The notes under the pieces: generated by a model
Told to the model about the DNA's origin: nothing
Seen by the model: the letters and a program-made list of their open reading frames with translations, nothing else
The model's database searches: none
Assembly: GCA_002454195.1 (NCBI GenBank)
Contig: DKIJ01000035.1
Span: 4,715-68,714, forward strand
Origin: Flavobacterium sp. UBA6721
GTDB taxonomy: Bacteria; Bacteroidota; Bacteroidia; Flavobacteriales; Flavobacteriaceae
Length of the DNA stretch: 64,000 bases
Direction: 5' to 3'
In this document: piece by piece, positions 52,241 through 62,396 of the stretch
Position numbering within the stretch: the stretch's first letter is position 1
Layout of the letters: each line of letters starts with the position of its first letter
Position numbers and translations under genes: made by a program

Positions 52241-55200
52241 ATGAAACAACGCTACACGATTATTTTATTTTGGATTTTATTTGCTTCTGTAAATACTATT
52301 AATGCTGGAAATAAAATCCCTTTTTTAAATCCCTTTTATAATTCAGCTTGCAATAAAGCTACTGCTTTGGCTACTCCGACTGCAACAATTGGAGGGACAA
52401 CAACTGTTTGTCAGGGAAACACAAGTACGTTAGTTACTTTTAAAGGAAGTGGCGGAACAGCTCCCTATACTTTTACTTATAAATTGAATGGTGGAACATT
52501 ACAAACAATTACTACTTCGGGAGGGAGTGATTCTGTAACTTTAACGGTTGATACTTCTGTAGCAGGAACGTTTAAATATGATTTATTTAGCGTACATGAT
52601 GATACTTTACCTGTTAATGATGTAACGGTAACTGGTTCAGCTACAATAACAGTGAATCCACAGCCAAATGCTTCATTGGGAGGTACAGGTTCTGGAACAA
52701 CCTTTAATGGTTTGCCTGCTTTTAGGAGTTGTAGTAATTCTAACTTATTATTTACTTTTACAAATACATCAACTACAAGTTCAACTTTAAATACGACTTA
52801 TACTATTGATTGGGGAGATGGAAGTCCAGCTTTTACATCAGCTACTTCTTGGACTTCTACAACTCATACTTTTGGAGTGGGATATTGGAATTTGACTTAT
52901 ACAATAGAAAGTACAAATGGTTGTCCGGTAACAAAAAAGTATGTTGTTTTTGTTGGGTCTAATCCTGCTGTTTCTTTGGGAAATCCCGGAAATACTGATA
53001 TTTGTAATTCAGAACAATTAACATTTCCAATTACGGGAACAGAGAATAATCCCTCTGGAACAACCTATACCATTTCATTCAATGATGGGTCGCCTTCGGT
53101 AACTTATAATCACCCTCCGCCTGCAAGTATTTCTCATGCTTTTTTAAAATCGTCATGTGGTGTTACGAGTTCAGATGGTACAAATTCTTATCCTAATTCA
53201 TTTCGGGCAAATATTGTCGCTCAGAACCCTTGTGGTACTTCGGCAGTGGGTGTAGTTCCAATTTATGTTTCAACTCCACCTGTAGCTGACTTTACAATTC
53301 CTACTAGTGGTTGTGTTAATACTAATATTTGTGTTACAAACACGACTACAGGAGCTTTTGAAAATAATGGTAATGTTTGTGATTCTAGTCCAAAATTTGT
53401 TTGGACAATTACTCCATCAACTGGTTATAGCGTTGTTAGTGGTTCAATTGGAAATGATTTTGGAAGTACAGATCCTAATTTATGGTTGTCGGGTTCTAGT
53501 CCTTTATGTATAAAGTTTTCACAAGCAGGGACATATACTATAACAATTAAAACAGCGAATAGATGTGGTCCAGTCGTAACAAAACAACAACAAATTTGTA
53601 TTGAACCAGCTTTAGTTCCTCAATTCACTTTGAGCAATACTTCTGGATGTACGCCTTTGGCAATTACAACAACCAATACAACGGTAGAAACCAATTCCTG
53701 TACAACACCTACTTATTTATGGACAGTTACTTATGCAGCAGCTAATTGTGGTACAACAGCAACAATTGCCAGTCAGAGTACTAAAAATGCTTCGTATAAT
53801 TTTACTGTTCCGGGTATTTATACCATCAAACTGACAGCTACTAATTCTTGTGGAAGCGTTAATACAACCCAAACAGTTGAAGTTAAAAAGCCACCAACAG
53901 CTACTATTGCTGCCATTCCGAACAGTTGTGGGACAGCAACAATCAATCCAACAGCAACGATTACAAGTTGTGCGCCGGCTTCCAGTACACTAACTTATGC
54001 CTGGAGTTTTCTGGGAGGAACGCCTGCTACAGCTAATACCGCAAATCCGGGAACAATCACTTATAGTACAACAGGGAATTATACAGTGTCTTTAATTGTT
54101 ACTAACGAATGTGGTGCTTCGGCAACTGCTACTCAAAATTTTACAGTCAGTAAAACCCCGACAATAACCAATACCGATTTAAGTCAGACGATATGTTCTG
54201 GTACATCATCAACGGCTATTAATTTGACCTCAGATGATGCTACAACTACGTATAGTTGGACGGTAACTGCTACATCCGATATTTCAGGTTTTGCACCATC
54301 AGGATCAGGAACTGTTATTCCTGCAAAAGTGATAAACACGACAAGTACTTCAGCAGGAACGGTCACTTATATAGTAACTCCTAAAATTGGTAGTTGTTCG
54401 GGGACAGCGGTTAATTTTGTAATTAACGTAAATCCAGCACCTGTATTTACGACGCAACCCGTTTCAAGTACCGTTTGTCAAGGGGGAACAGCTAGCCAGT
54501 TGGCAGTTGCTGTAAATGCTAGTAGCGGAACGCCATCGTATCAATGGTATTCTAATACTTCTAATTCTACAGTAGGAGGGACATTAATTTCTGGTGAAAC
54601 CAATACAACATATAATCCTCCAACCACTACAATTGGAACGGTTTATTATTATAATGTAGTGACCTTATCTTCCGGAGGATGTTCTAATTTGACTTCGAAT
54701 ATAGCGTCGGTAGCGGTGACTGCACAACCGACCATTTCACAACCATTAGCTACTCAAACGATTTGTACAGGTTCGACTATCGCTATAGCGTTATCGGTGA
54801 CTCCTTCGGGAGGAACAGGAACAGCTACGTATCAATGGTATTCGAATACAACTAATTCTAATTCAGGCGGTACAATAATTTCAGGGGCGATAAATAATAA
54901 TTACACTCCTCCTGTTTATACCATTGCAGGTGATTACTATTACTATGTTGTTGTGAATTCTGGTGGTAGTGGTTGTGGTTCGGTAACCAGTAATGTGGCT
55001 CAAGTAACTGTTTTAACTCCACCTACAATAACAACACAACCAATGGCCAGTCAGGTTTTGTGTCAGGGTGAAACTGCAACAGCATTAAATGTTGCAGGTT
55101 CAGGAGGTAATGGTGCTTTTTCTTATCAATGGTATCAGAATAATGTTAATAATACAACATCGGGTACAGCTATTGGCGGTGCCACAAGTGCCACATATAT

Positions 55201-58105
55201 GCCATTAACAACTACTGCGGGTACGTTATATTATTATTGTGTGTTGACGCAAACAGGAGCAGGATGTTCTGTAAAAAGTGCTGTGGCATCAGTACAGGTA
55301 AGTGTTTCACCAACGATTTCTGTTCAACCTACACCTAGTACAGTTTGTTTGGGCGGCACCCCTACAACTTTGTCTTTTACGATAAGTAATGGAGTTGGAA
55401 TACCTACTTATCAATGGTATTCTAATACTAGCAATTTGAATACAGGAGGAACTATTATAGTAGGACAAACAAATGCTACTTATGCTCCGTCAGCAGCAGC
55501 TACAGGAACAACCTATTATTATTGTGTAATTACTTTTCCTTCTTTGGCAGGTGCTTGTGGTGTTGTTACTACCAATGCAACAGCGGTTGTAGTAAATCCA
55601 AAACCAAGTATTGCTGCTGAAAGTGCCATTATTTGTAGTTCTAATACATTTGTAGTTACTCCTGCTGCTTCCGGTTCTAATATTATTCCAACAGGGACTA
55701 CTTATACCTGGACAATCCCTTCGATTAGTCCTGCAGGGACAATTACAGGGGCCAGTGCTCAATCAAATTCACAAACAAATATTAGCCAAACATTAATAAA
55801 TACTTCTATAAATCCTTCGGTTGTGACCTATACGGTTACTCCAACATCAGGGACTTGCGTAGGAAATACTTTTACTGTTGCCGTGACGGTAAATCCGGCA
55901 ATTAATGCCAATGTAGTGATTAATGATAATAAATGTTTTGGGACCAATACCGCTTCTATTTCGACTAATATTACAGGAGGAATTCCTTTTTCGTCAGGTG
56001 CTCCGTATACAATTTCCTGGACAGGTCCTAATGGTTTTAGTTCGTCAGCAACTTCAATTTCAAACTTGCAACCTGGGAGCTATAATTTAAGCATAACCGA
56101 TAATGGGAATTGTCCTTTTTTCAAAACCTATACTATTACTGAACCAACTGACATTGCAATTGCTGTAATTAGTAAAAAAGACATCAGTTGTTTAGGCAGT
56201 GCGAATGGTAGCGTTGATATTAGTGTAACAGGAGGAACAGGAAATTATACTTATGCTTGGACGAAAAACGGCGCTCCATTTGCCAATACTCAGGATATTT
56301 CCAATTTAGGCCCGGGTAATTATGTTGTTTCGGTTAGCGATGCCAATAATTGTGGTCCTAAAACCGCTTCTTATACTATTATTGAACCACCGCTTTTAGT
56401 GGTTAGTTTAAATGATAAAAAGGATGTCGTTTGTTATGGTGATGCGACAGGAAGTATTACGGTTGATGTTAGCGGAGGTGTAGCTGCTGGTTCGGGTTAT
56501 AATTTTGCATGGACAGGACCTAATGGTTTTACGAGTTCAACTCAAAATTTAACCAATATAGTTGCCGGAACTTATAATTTAATAGTGACCGACAGTCAGG
56601 CCTGTTCGAAAAATCTATCGGTGACCATCACACAATCTGCTGAAATAAAAGTTACTTATAGTACCACTCCCATTTTATGTTATGGGGCTAATAATGCTTC
56701 GATTACAGCTACTATTTCAGGCGGAATTCCGCCTTATCAATATACCTGGAGTAATTTGGCAACGACTTTAAACCAGACAAATTTATCTGCAGGTGATTAT
56801 ACTATTTTGGTAACCGATAATGCAGGATGTAAAAAGTCCCAAACTATTACTATTCCTGATGCGCCCATTTTTACGGTTAATCCGGTAAAAAAAGACATCA
56901 GCTGTTTTGGTGCTCATGACGGAAGTATCGCTTTGAATTTGGTTGGAGGAAAAGCACCGATTACTTTAGTCTGGAGTGACGGCAGTACTTCGGGATTAAC
57001 CAGAAATAATTTGGGAGCAGGTACTTATACCGCTACCATTTCTGACGGGACACCTTGCCAAATTGTTCGAACATTTGTCATTCAGGAACCGCAAGCTTTA
57101 GTGCTTTCAGCGAATGTTAGCCACGCATTGGATTGTGATAACGCGAATAGTGGAGCTATTAATCTTTTAGTTTCAGGAGGGACGGCTCCGTTTACTTATT
57201 CATGGTCAAATGGTGTATCAACCGAAGATTTAAACAATGTGCCAGCCGGAAATTATTTGGTAACTGTAACCGATGCAAGAGGTTGTGTAAAAACAGCTCA
57301 GTATTCGATAAATAGACCACCGCCGATTGTTATTGGTGTTACTACAAAAACGGATGTGAATTGTGATACCAAAGAGGTAAAACAAAACTTTACAGCTCAG
57401 GTTTCAGGAGGCCTTCCTCCATACCAATTAAGCTGGTCTAGTGGTGCTGTAAGCGGAGCCAATAATGAAATGATGAGTACCAACCAAAACGGAACTATTG
57501 TATTAAATGTTACGGATGCTTTAGGCTGTAAAGCCAATTATAGTTTTAATGTAGCTATTCCGAAATTAGGAAGTCCTTCGTTTACGACTAATTCTTATGG
57601 TTTTACTACTTATGGTTTTTATTCTATCGAAGACCCAGTCCAATTTACCAATACAGCAACAGATGGTTTTATTGCTGTTTCATGGGATTTTGGTGACGGT
57701 TCTTTGTCAGATGAAATTAATCCTGTTCATGTTTTCAAAAAAGAAGGAAGCTATATTATCAATCAAAGAGTGACTTATCCTTTGGGATGTGCTTATAATT
57801 ATACGCTAAAACTGGAAATTAAAAAAGGATATAATTTAATGTATCCTAATGCTTTTACGCCTAATAAAGATGGTTTCAATGATTATTTTTCGCCGGTTTT
57901 TAAGGGTCTGACAACTATTGTATTTGATGTTTATGATACCTGGGGAGGATTGATTTATTCTGAAACAGGTGAAACGATTAAAGGCTGGGATGGAATGATA
58001 AAAAATCAGGAGGCTGAAAACGGAAATTATTATTTCAAAGTGACAGCCAAAACATTTTACGGAGCAATTATAAAAGACCAGGGTGCATTTGTACTTATAA
58101 AATAA
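52241..58105 (+). CDS. Giant SprB-like adhesin with T9SS type B C-terminal domain
   Basis: A 1954-residue surface protein. The start is taken at 52241 (signal MKQRYTIILFWILFASVNTINA). N-terminal Ig/PKD-like domains (about 25-740) carry IDWGDGSP and many Cys; four Ig-like repeats of about 95-98 residues share YQWYSN (DNA at about 54539, 54830, 55124, 55409). Then about seven SprB-type repeats run from about 55917 to 57580 (KKDISC-GxxxGS, GGxxPxxYxWS). A PKD domain (SWDFGDGS) and the gliding-motility-associated C-terminal domain (YPNAFTPNKDGFNDYFSP...GNYYFKVTA) end it. Known SprB adhesins are exported by T9SS and drive gliding and surface binding. It overlaps the SprF-like gene by one base. Confidence 0.9.
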   Translation: MKQRYTIILFWILFASVNTINAGNKIPFLNPFYNSACNKATALATPTATIGGTTTVCQGNTSTLVTFKGSGGTAPYTFTYKLNGGTLQTITTSGGSDSVTLTVDTSVAGTFKYDLFSVHDDTLPVNDVTVTGSATITVNPQPNASLGGTGSGTTFNGLPAFRSCSNSNLLFTFTNTSTTSSTLNTTYTIDWGDGSPAFTSATSWTSTTHTFGVGYWNLTYTIESTNGCPVTKKYVVFVGSNPAVSLGNPGNTDICNSEQLTFPITGTENNPSGTTYTISFNDGSPSVTYNHPPPASISHAFLKSSCGVTSSDGTNSYPNSFRANIVAQNPCGTSAVGVVPIYVSTPPVADFTIPTSGCVNTNICVTNTTTGAFENNGNVCDSSPKFVWTITPSTGYSVVSGSIGNDFGSTDPNLWLSGSSPLCIKFSQAGTYTITIKTANRCGPVVTKQQQICIEPALVPQFTLSNTSGCTPLAITTTNTTVETNSCTTPTYLWTVTYAAANCGTTATIASQSTKNASYNFTVPGIYTIKLTATNSCGSVNTTQTVEVKKPPTATIAAIPNSCGTATINPTATITSCAPASSTLTYAWSFLGGTPATANTANPGTITYSTTGNYTVSLIVTNECGASATATQNFTVSKTPTITNTDLSQTICSGTSSTAINLTSDDATTTYSWTVTATSDISGFAPSGSGTVIPAKVINTTSTSAGTVTYIVTPKIGSCSGTAVNFVINVNPAPVFTTQPVSSTVCQGGTASQLAVAVNASSGTPSYQWYSNTSNSTVGGTLISGETNTTYNPPTTTIGTVYYYNVVTLSSGGCSNLTSNIASVAVTAQPTISQPLATQTICTGSTIAIALSVTPSGGTGTATYQWYSNTTNSNSGGTIISGAINNNYTPPVYTIAGDYYYYVVVNSGGSGCGSVTSNVAQVTVLTPPTITTQPMASQVLCQGETATALNVAGSGGNGAFSYQWYQNNVNNTTSGTAIGGATSATYMPLTTTAGTLYYYCVLTQTGAGCSVKSAVASVQVSVSPTISVQPTPSTVCLGGTPTTLSFTISNGVGIPTYQWYSNTSNLNTGGTIIVGQTNATYAPSAAATGTTYYYCVITFPSLAGACGVVTTNATAVVVNPKPSIAAESAIICSSNTFVVTPAASGSNIIPTGTTYTWTIPSISPAGTITGASAQSNSQTNISQTLINTSINPSVVTYTVTPTSGTCVGNTFTVAVTVNPAINANVVINDNKCFGTNTASISTNITGGIPFSSGAPYTISWTGPNGFSSSATSISNLQPGSYNLSITDNGNCPFFKTYTITEPTDIAIAVISKKDISCLGSANGSVDISVTGGTGNYTYAWTKNGAPFANTQDISNLGPGNYVVSVSDANNCGPKTASYTIIEPPLLVVSLNDKKDVVCYGDATGSITVDVSGGVAAGSGYNFAWTGPNGFTSSTQNLTNIVAGTYNLIVTDSQACSKNLSVTITQSAEIKVTYSTTPILCYGANNASITATISGGIPPYQYTWSNLATTLNQTNLSAGDYTILVTDNAGCKKSQTITIPDAPIFTVNPVKKDISCFGAHDGSIALNLVGGKAPITLVWSDGSTSGLTRNNLGAGTYTATISDGTPCQIVRTFVIQEPQALVLSANVSHALDCDNANSGAINLLVSGGTAPFTYSWSNGVSTEDLNNVPAGNYLVTVTDARGCVKTAQYSINRPPPIVIGVTTKTDVNCDTKEVKQNFTAQVSGGLPPYQLSWSSGAVSGANNEMMSTNQNGTIVLNVTDALGCKANYSFNVAIPKLGSPSFTTNSYGFTTYGFYSIEDPVQFTNTATDGFIAVSWDFGDGSLSDEINPVHVFKKEGSYIINQRVTYPLGCAYNYTLKLEIKKGYNLMYPNAFTPNKDGFNDYFSPVFKGLTTIVFDVYDTWGGLIYSETGETIKGWDGMIKNQEAENGNYYFKVTAKTFYGAIIKDQGAFVLIK

Positions 58106-59115
58106 TGAGAATGAAATTTAAAATACTATTTACAATTTGTACTTGTTTCTTTTTTACTGTTGTAAAAGCACAAGATCCCATTTTTACACAATATTTCATT
58201 GTTCCCACAACATTAAATCCTGCTTATTCCGGTTTTCAGGAAACTACTTCTGCGGGTATCATTCATCGCTCCCAATGGCCTGATTTAGATTTAAAAATTG
58301 ATACCGATTATGCTTTTCTCAATACCTGGAGTGAGAATATGAAAAGTGGTATAGGAGGGAGTGTTTTAAGTCATAGAGAGAATAATACACATTATAATTT
58401 TACTCAGTTAAATCTTAATTATGCTTACAAAGTAACTTTAAATGACAGATGGAGTTTTAGACCGGCAATAGAAGTTGGTTTTGGAACAAAATCTTTCGGA
58501 TTCAAAAATTTGATTTTAGGAGATCAGATTAATATTGATTCAGGAACTATTAATCCAATATCTAATGATCCTTCCAATTTTCATGATAAATTTACTTTTT
58601 TTGATTTTTCAGCCGGATTGTTATTTAGCAGTGATGAAGCTTGGATTGGTTTGTCATTAAAGCACATTAATAAACCCAATATTTCATTGGTAGATGAAAA
58701 AAATCTTCCTCTGAATATGTTCTTTTCGGCAAGTGTGGGTTATGAATTTTTGGTGGCCGATTATTTGGATGTGATTAGTTTTCCTTATGAAACGAAGTTT
58801 ATGGTATCAGCCAATTATATGAATCAGGGTCAATTTAATCGATTGGATTTAGGCTCTTCCATTATGTTCAGAACGCTTTTTTTAGGAGTATCTACTGCTA
58901 TGAATCCTTTGGCAAAAGCTCAGGATAGTCATTTGGTGACTTCAGTTAATTTTTACGGAGGTTTGCAATATGAAAATTTAAAATTTGGTATTTCTCATGA
59001 TTTTACCACTTCCAAAATGGGAAAAACCGGTGGAATTTATGAGTTGTCTTTAACCTATCAATTTGATTTTGGAGTAAAATGTTTTGGCTGCCCAAATTAT
59101 GAAAGTAAGTATTAA
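58105..59115 (+). CDS. PorP/SprF-family T9SS outer-membrane protein
   Basis: A 336-residue protein with signal MRMKFKILFTICTCFFFTVVKA, then QDPIFTQYFIVPTTLNPAYSG, the hallmark N-terminus of the PorP/SprF family, and a barrel of repeated aromatic strands (FTFFDFSAGLLFSSDEAWIGLSLKH). In Flavobacterium johnsoniae, SprF is needed for SprB to reach the surface, and paralogues are each paired with an adhesin. The start codon overlaps the adhesin stop (TAATGA), so the pair is cotranslated. Confidence 0.93.
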   Translation: MRMKFKILFTICTCFFFTVVKAQDPIFTQYFIVPTTLNPAYSGFQETTSAGIIHRSQWPDLDLKIDTDYAFLNTWSENMKSGIGGSVLSHRENNTHYNFTQLNLNYAYKVTLNDRWSFRPAIEVGFGTKSFGFKNLILGDQINIDSGTINPISNDPSNFHDKFTFFDFSAGLLFSSDEAWIGLSLKHINKPNISLVDEKNLPLNMFFSASVGYEFLVADYLDVISFPYETKFMVSANYMNQGQFNRLDLGSSIMFRTLFLGVSTAMNPLAKAQDSHLVTSVNFYGGLQYENLKFGISHDFTTSKMGKTGGIYELSLTYQFDFGVKCFGCPNYESKY

Positions 59116-59145
59116 AAAGATATTCTTTTTAGAAAGCTAAAATTG

Positions 59146-59189
59146 AAATTCAACATAGACAATTGTTATTACCTATGTTGAATTTTAGT
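59146..59189 (+). terminator. Terminator after the SprF-like gene
   Basis: AAATTCAACATAG / CTATGTTGAATTT, 13-bp stem with a 14-base loop, followed by a short T run. Confidence 0.75.
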
Positions 59190-59250
59190 ATTTCTAGGGA
59201 TTTTAATTTATACCTATTAGATATATAATGGTTTGTTTGTTCTTTTGTCA

Positions 59251-59302
59251 CATCGAGCGGAGTCGAGATGCATTGATGGTTCTCGACTCCGCTCGAACTG
59301 AC
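59251..59302. repeat. CGAGCGGAGTCGAG palindrome
   Basis: CATCGAGCGGAGTCGAGA then TTCTCGACTCCGCTCGAAC about 11 bases later. Same family as 43848-43893, with compensating base changes (GGAG/CTCC for GAAG/CTTC) that keep the pairing. Confidence 0.75.
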
Positions 59303-59337
59303 AATTGGAATGGAATATTACATAAATCTAAATTGTA

Positions 59338-60324
59338 TTACCACAAATGATGCACTTCTTTTTTGATGTAGTGCTGGTATATTTCGTTCATTGCTGCAAT
59401 TTTTTCAGGAGTTAAAGCTGGTAAATCCAAAGTGGAAAGATTGGATAAAACATGACTTTCAGTTGATGCACCCGGAATGATACAACTCACTTCAGGGAAA
59501 CTTAAAATCCATTGTAAGGCAATCGGAGCCAGGTTTTGTACCTCAGGGAATAATTTTTTAAGTTCGTTCACAGCAATCAAACCTAATTCGTAATTAACTC
59601 CTGAGAAGGTTTCTCCTTTGTCAAAAGCCGCGCCTTCACGATTGAAAAAACGATGGTCTTTGCTGTCAAAAATAGATTTTTCAGAAAATTTTCCAGTTAG
59701 TAGACCGCTCGCTAAAGGAACACGGACTATGATACCAACATCTTTTTTTTGTGCTTCTTTGAAGAATAATTCAGATGGACGTTGTCTAAACAGGTTGAAA
59801 ATAATTTGAACTGAAGTTACATTAGGAAATTCGATAGCCTTAAGTCCTTCTTCTACTTTTTCGACACTAACACCTAAATTTAAAATTTTACCTTCTTGTT
59901 TTAATTTGTCAAAAAGTTCAAAAATTTCCGGACGATAATATACTTCTGTAGGCGGACAGTGCAATTGGATTAAATCAAGTGTTTCCAATCCTAATCTTTG
60001 TAAACTGTCTTCCACATATTTTTGCAAAACTTTTGGCTGGTAGCCTTCATTGACATGCGGATTGATGTGGCGACCACATTTGGTAGCTACATAAATGCGT
60101 TCTGAACGAGAACGAACCAATCTTCCAACCGCTTTTTCGCTGAGACCATTTTCATACACATCGGCTGTGTCAATAAAATTGATTCCTTTGTCGATGGCAG
60201 TGTTTAAGAGTTCATCGGCAGATTGATCATAAAAGGGAGAACCCCATTTTCCACCTACTTGCCATGTTCCCAAAGCAATTTCAGATATTTCAAAATTTGT
60301 TTTTCCTAGTTTACGATAGTTCAT
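59338..60324 (-). CDS. Aldo/keto reductase
   Basis: A 328-residue TIM-barrel oxidoreductase: start MNYRKLGKTNFEISEIALGTWQVG, catalytic Asp/Tyr in FIDTADVYENGLSE, Lys in IYVATKCG, and His in LIQLHCPP, with a C-terminal NADPH site (CIIPGAST). Family members reduce aldehydes and ketones with NADPH; the substrate is unknown. It lies 10 bases after the SGNH hydrolase gene, likely cotranscribed. Confidence 0.92.
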   Translation of the reverse strand: MNYRKLGKTNFEISEIALGTWQVGGKWGSPFYDQSADELLNTAIDKGINFIDTADVYENGLSEKAVGRLVRSRSERIYVATKCGRHINPHVNEGYQPKVLQKYVEDSLQRLGLETLDLIQLHCPPTEVYYRPEIFELFDKLKQEGKILNLGVSVEKVEEGLKAIEFPNVTSVQIIFNLFRQRPSELFFKEAQKKDVGIIVRVPLASGLLTGKFSEKSIFDSKDHRFFNREGAAFDKGETFSGVNYELGLIAVNELKKLFPEVQNLAPIALQWILSFPEVSCIIPGASTESHVLSNLSTLDLPALTPEKIAAMNEIYQHYIKKEVHHLW

Positions 60325-60334
60325 TTTATTGTTA

Positions 60335-61006
60335 TTATTGATTGTTTAAAGTTAGTTGTATGGCTTTTTGAATTAGCGGACTCATTATTTCATAACCTCT
60401 CGTGTTGGGATGAACGCGGTCTTCGGATAATTCCGATTTCAAGCCTTTTTCATCATCCACCATTGCCGAATAATAATCTACAAAAGTAATTTGTTTAGTG
60501 GTTGCGTAGTGTTCTAAAGCTTCATTTAGTTCGATAATACGTTCGGCTGGTTTTTCTTTTGGATTCCAATAGAAGAAATTGGCAGGTAATACTGAACAAA
60601 GGATTACTTTGATTTGGTTCACTTGTGCGAGTTCAATCATTGAAATGATGTTATCACATATCATTTTTGTTGTTGCAAAACCAGTATTTCCTGCAATATC
60701 ATTGCCTCCAGCTAATATCACTACTATTGAAGGTTTTAAGTCAATTACATCGGCTCTAAAACGAATAAGCATTTGTGGCGTGGTTTGTCCGCTGATTCCT
60801 CTATTGATGAAATTTTTATTATTGGAAAAAAGTTTATGTTCATTGGACCAAAATTCGGTTATAGAATCACCTAAAAATACTACCCGGTTTTCACTGGATT
60901 CCGGAAGCGAAAGTTTTGCATTTTCTTGTCGGTATTTTGCTAAATAAGGCCAGTCCAGCATTGATGCGCTCTCACTCATTAAACTATTTTTGATTTTATG
61001 AATCAT
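60335..61006 (-). CDS. SGNH/GDSL hydrolase
   Basis: A 223-residue esterase/lipase-type enzyme with all SGNH blocks: FLGDSITEFW (Ser), GISGQTTPQ (Gly), LAGGNDIAG (Asn) and EDRVHPNTRGY (Asp/His). No signal peptide is evident, so it is probably cytoplasmic. The first ATG (MIHKIKNSLM) is used; a second in-frame Met gives MSESASML. It may be a deacetylase or a thioesterase; the substrate is unknown. Confidence 0.9.
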   Translation of the reverse strand: MIHKIKNSLMSESASMLDWPYLAKYRQENAKLSLPESSENRVVFLGDSITEFWSNEHKLFSNNKNFINRGISGQTTPQMLIRFRADVIDLKPSIVVILAGGNDIAGNTGFATTKMICDNIISMIELAQVNQIKVILCSVLPANFFYWNPKEKPAERIIELNEALEHYATTKQITFVDYYSAMVDDEKGLKSELSEDRVHPNTRGYEIMSPLIQKAIQLTLNNQ

Positions 61007-61096
61007 AAAAACAAAGCTAACAAAATTATTTTGAAGTTATTTTAAAGTAATTGTTAGTGACACAATGTTTTTTTATATGAAAAATTTTGTTTTTAC

Positions 61097-61104
61097 TACG
61101 TTTG
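61097..61104 (+). promoter_or_regulatory. Promoter -7 box for the histidine kinase
   Basis: TACGTTTG (TAnnTTTG), 26 bases before the ATG at 61130. No clear TTG 17-23 bases upstream. Confidence 0.5.
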
Positions 61105-61129
61105 AATTCGCTATTAAATTTAATTGTTT

Positions 61130-62182
61130 ATGCAGTTTTATCAAAAATTATCGTCTATTAGATTCCTAAGAAATAGTTATGTGTTTAAGTTTCTTTTTGT
61201 TGCTTTTATCGGAATCCATATTCCATTGATAGGGATTTTGTTTTTTGTACTTTTTGCTAAAACAAATTTTACTACCACAAGCTTACTTGTTTTTTCATTA
61301 GTGATGACCATGATAGCTACAGCAGTTACTTTATTGGTTTTGAAAAAATTAATTCAGCCAATTGAATTAGCCTCCAAAGCGTTGAATGAGTATAAATTAA
61401 AAAGAATTATTACAGATTTACCAATTCATTTTTCGGATGAGGCGGGTTTATTGCTGTCAAATATTCATAATTCTATTTTAGAAAGTGAAACTTTTATGAA
61501 TGAGAAGCAAAACCTGATTTATTTGCTTTCTCATGATTTAAAAACTTTTGCCGGAAATCCCAAATCGTTGGCAACGATGATTTTAGAAACCAATCCATCA
61601 AATGAAGTAAAAGAATTAGCCGAAATGATTTGTGAATCAACAACAGAGCAATTTCAATATATTGAAAATTTTATTAAAATGCTGAAAGAACAGGATGAAA
61701 TGTTGCAAACAGCTTGTGAAGTCAAAACAATTGATTTAGAAAAAATTATTCATGCTGTAGAAAGTCAGACAATACAATGTGCGCTTGCAAAGAAAATTAA
61801 ATTTGTTGAGCAATTTGATTTAAAATCTGCCGATTTAATAATTAATCCGGAATTTTTAACCCGGGTGATTTATAATTTGCTTAGTAATGCTGTAAAGTTT
61901 TCTTTTTCAGATTCTGAAATTAAAATTCATACTTATAGCGATGAAGAATGTGTTTTCATAAAAGTAATCGATCAAGGTATTGGATTTGATAGTGACGATA
62001 GTCAAAAAATATTTGAAAAATTCACAAAAATGAGCAGATTGGGTACTTTTAAAGAAGCTTCTACAGGAATTGGAATGTATTTGTGTAAGCAAATTATCGA
62101 AAGAAATAATGGTTTACTGATAGCAAGTAGTGAAGGGAAAAATAAAGGAGCAATTTTTACGATTGTTTTCAAAAAATCTTAG
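61130..62182 (+). CDS. Sensor histidine kinase, orphan
   Basis: A 350-residue membrane kinase. ATG at 61130 is preferred (MQFYQKLSS) over a TTG six bases earlier. Two membrane segments (about 19-44 and 50-70) flank a short extracellular stretch, then a HAMP-like segment (about 73-125), an HisKA-type helix with the phospho-acceptor H135 (LLSHDLKTF), and the ATPase motifs NLLSNAVKFSF (N), DQGIGFDS (G1), EKFTK (F) and GIGMYLCKQI (G2). No response regulator gene is adjacent. It lies just upstream of an MBG-repeat adhesin gene. Confidence 0.9.
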   Translation: MQFYQKLSSIRFLRNSYVFKFLFVAFIGIHIPLIGILFFVLFAKTNFTTTSLLVFSLVMTMIATAVTLLVLKKLIQPIELASKALNEYKLKRIITDLPIHFSDEAGLLLSNIHNSILESETFMNEKQNLIYLLSHDLKTFAGNPKSLATMILETNPSNEVKELAEMICESTTEQFQYIENFIKMLKEQDEMLQTACEVKTIDLEKIIHAVESQTIQCALAKKIKFVEQFDLKSADLIINPEFLTRVIYNLLSNAVKFSFSDSEIKIHTYSDEECVFIKVIDQGIGFDSDDSQKIFEKFTKMSRLGTFKEASTGIGMYLCKQIIERNNGLLIASSEGKNKGAIFTIVFKKS

Positions 62183-62396
62183 ATATTTAATTAAAAACAC
62201 AGTTCTATGTAGTTTGTAGTCTTTTTTGTGCTTTTATCGGAAATGTGAAATAAATAAAATTTTTGTATCTAAATTAGATATGAGTTAATTGAAATTAGAG
62301 TAAAAACGTTTCTATTTTTCAGACAAATAGAAACTTCATTCTATTGATTTCAATTATTCAGGTTCGGTATACATTTTTTATTTAAATCCCCCATAT
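62183..62396. other. Intergenic region before the MBG-repeat gene
   Basis: AT-rich; a weak TTG (62344-62346) and TACATTTT (62370-62377) lie 23 bases apart and could be the promoter. Nothing else seen. Confidence 0.4.

Noticed and set aside
55490..55762. Cys/Asn-rich minus-strand frame inside the adhesin gene
   Set aside because: An artefact of Thr/Ser/Ala codons in a repeat-rich gene read backwards.
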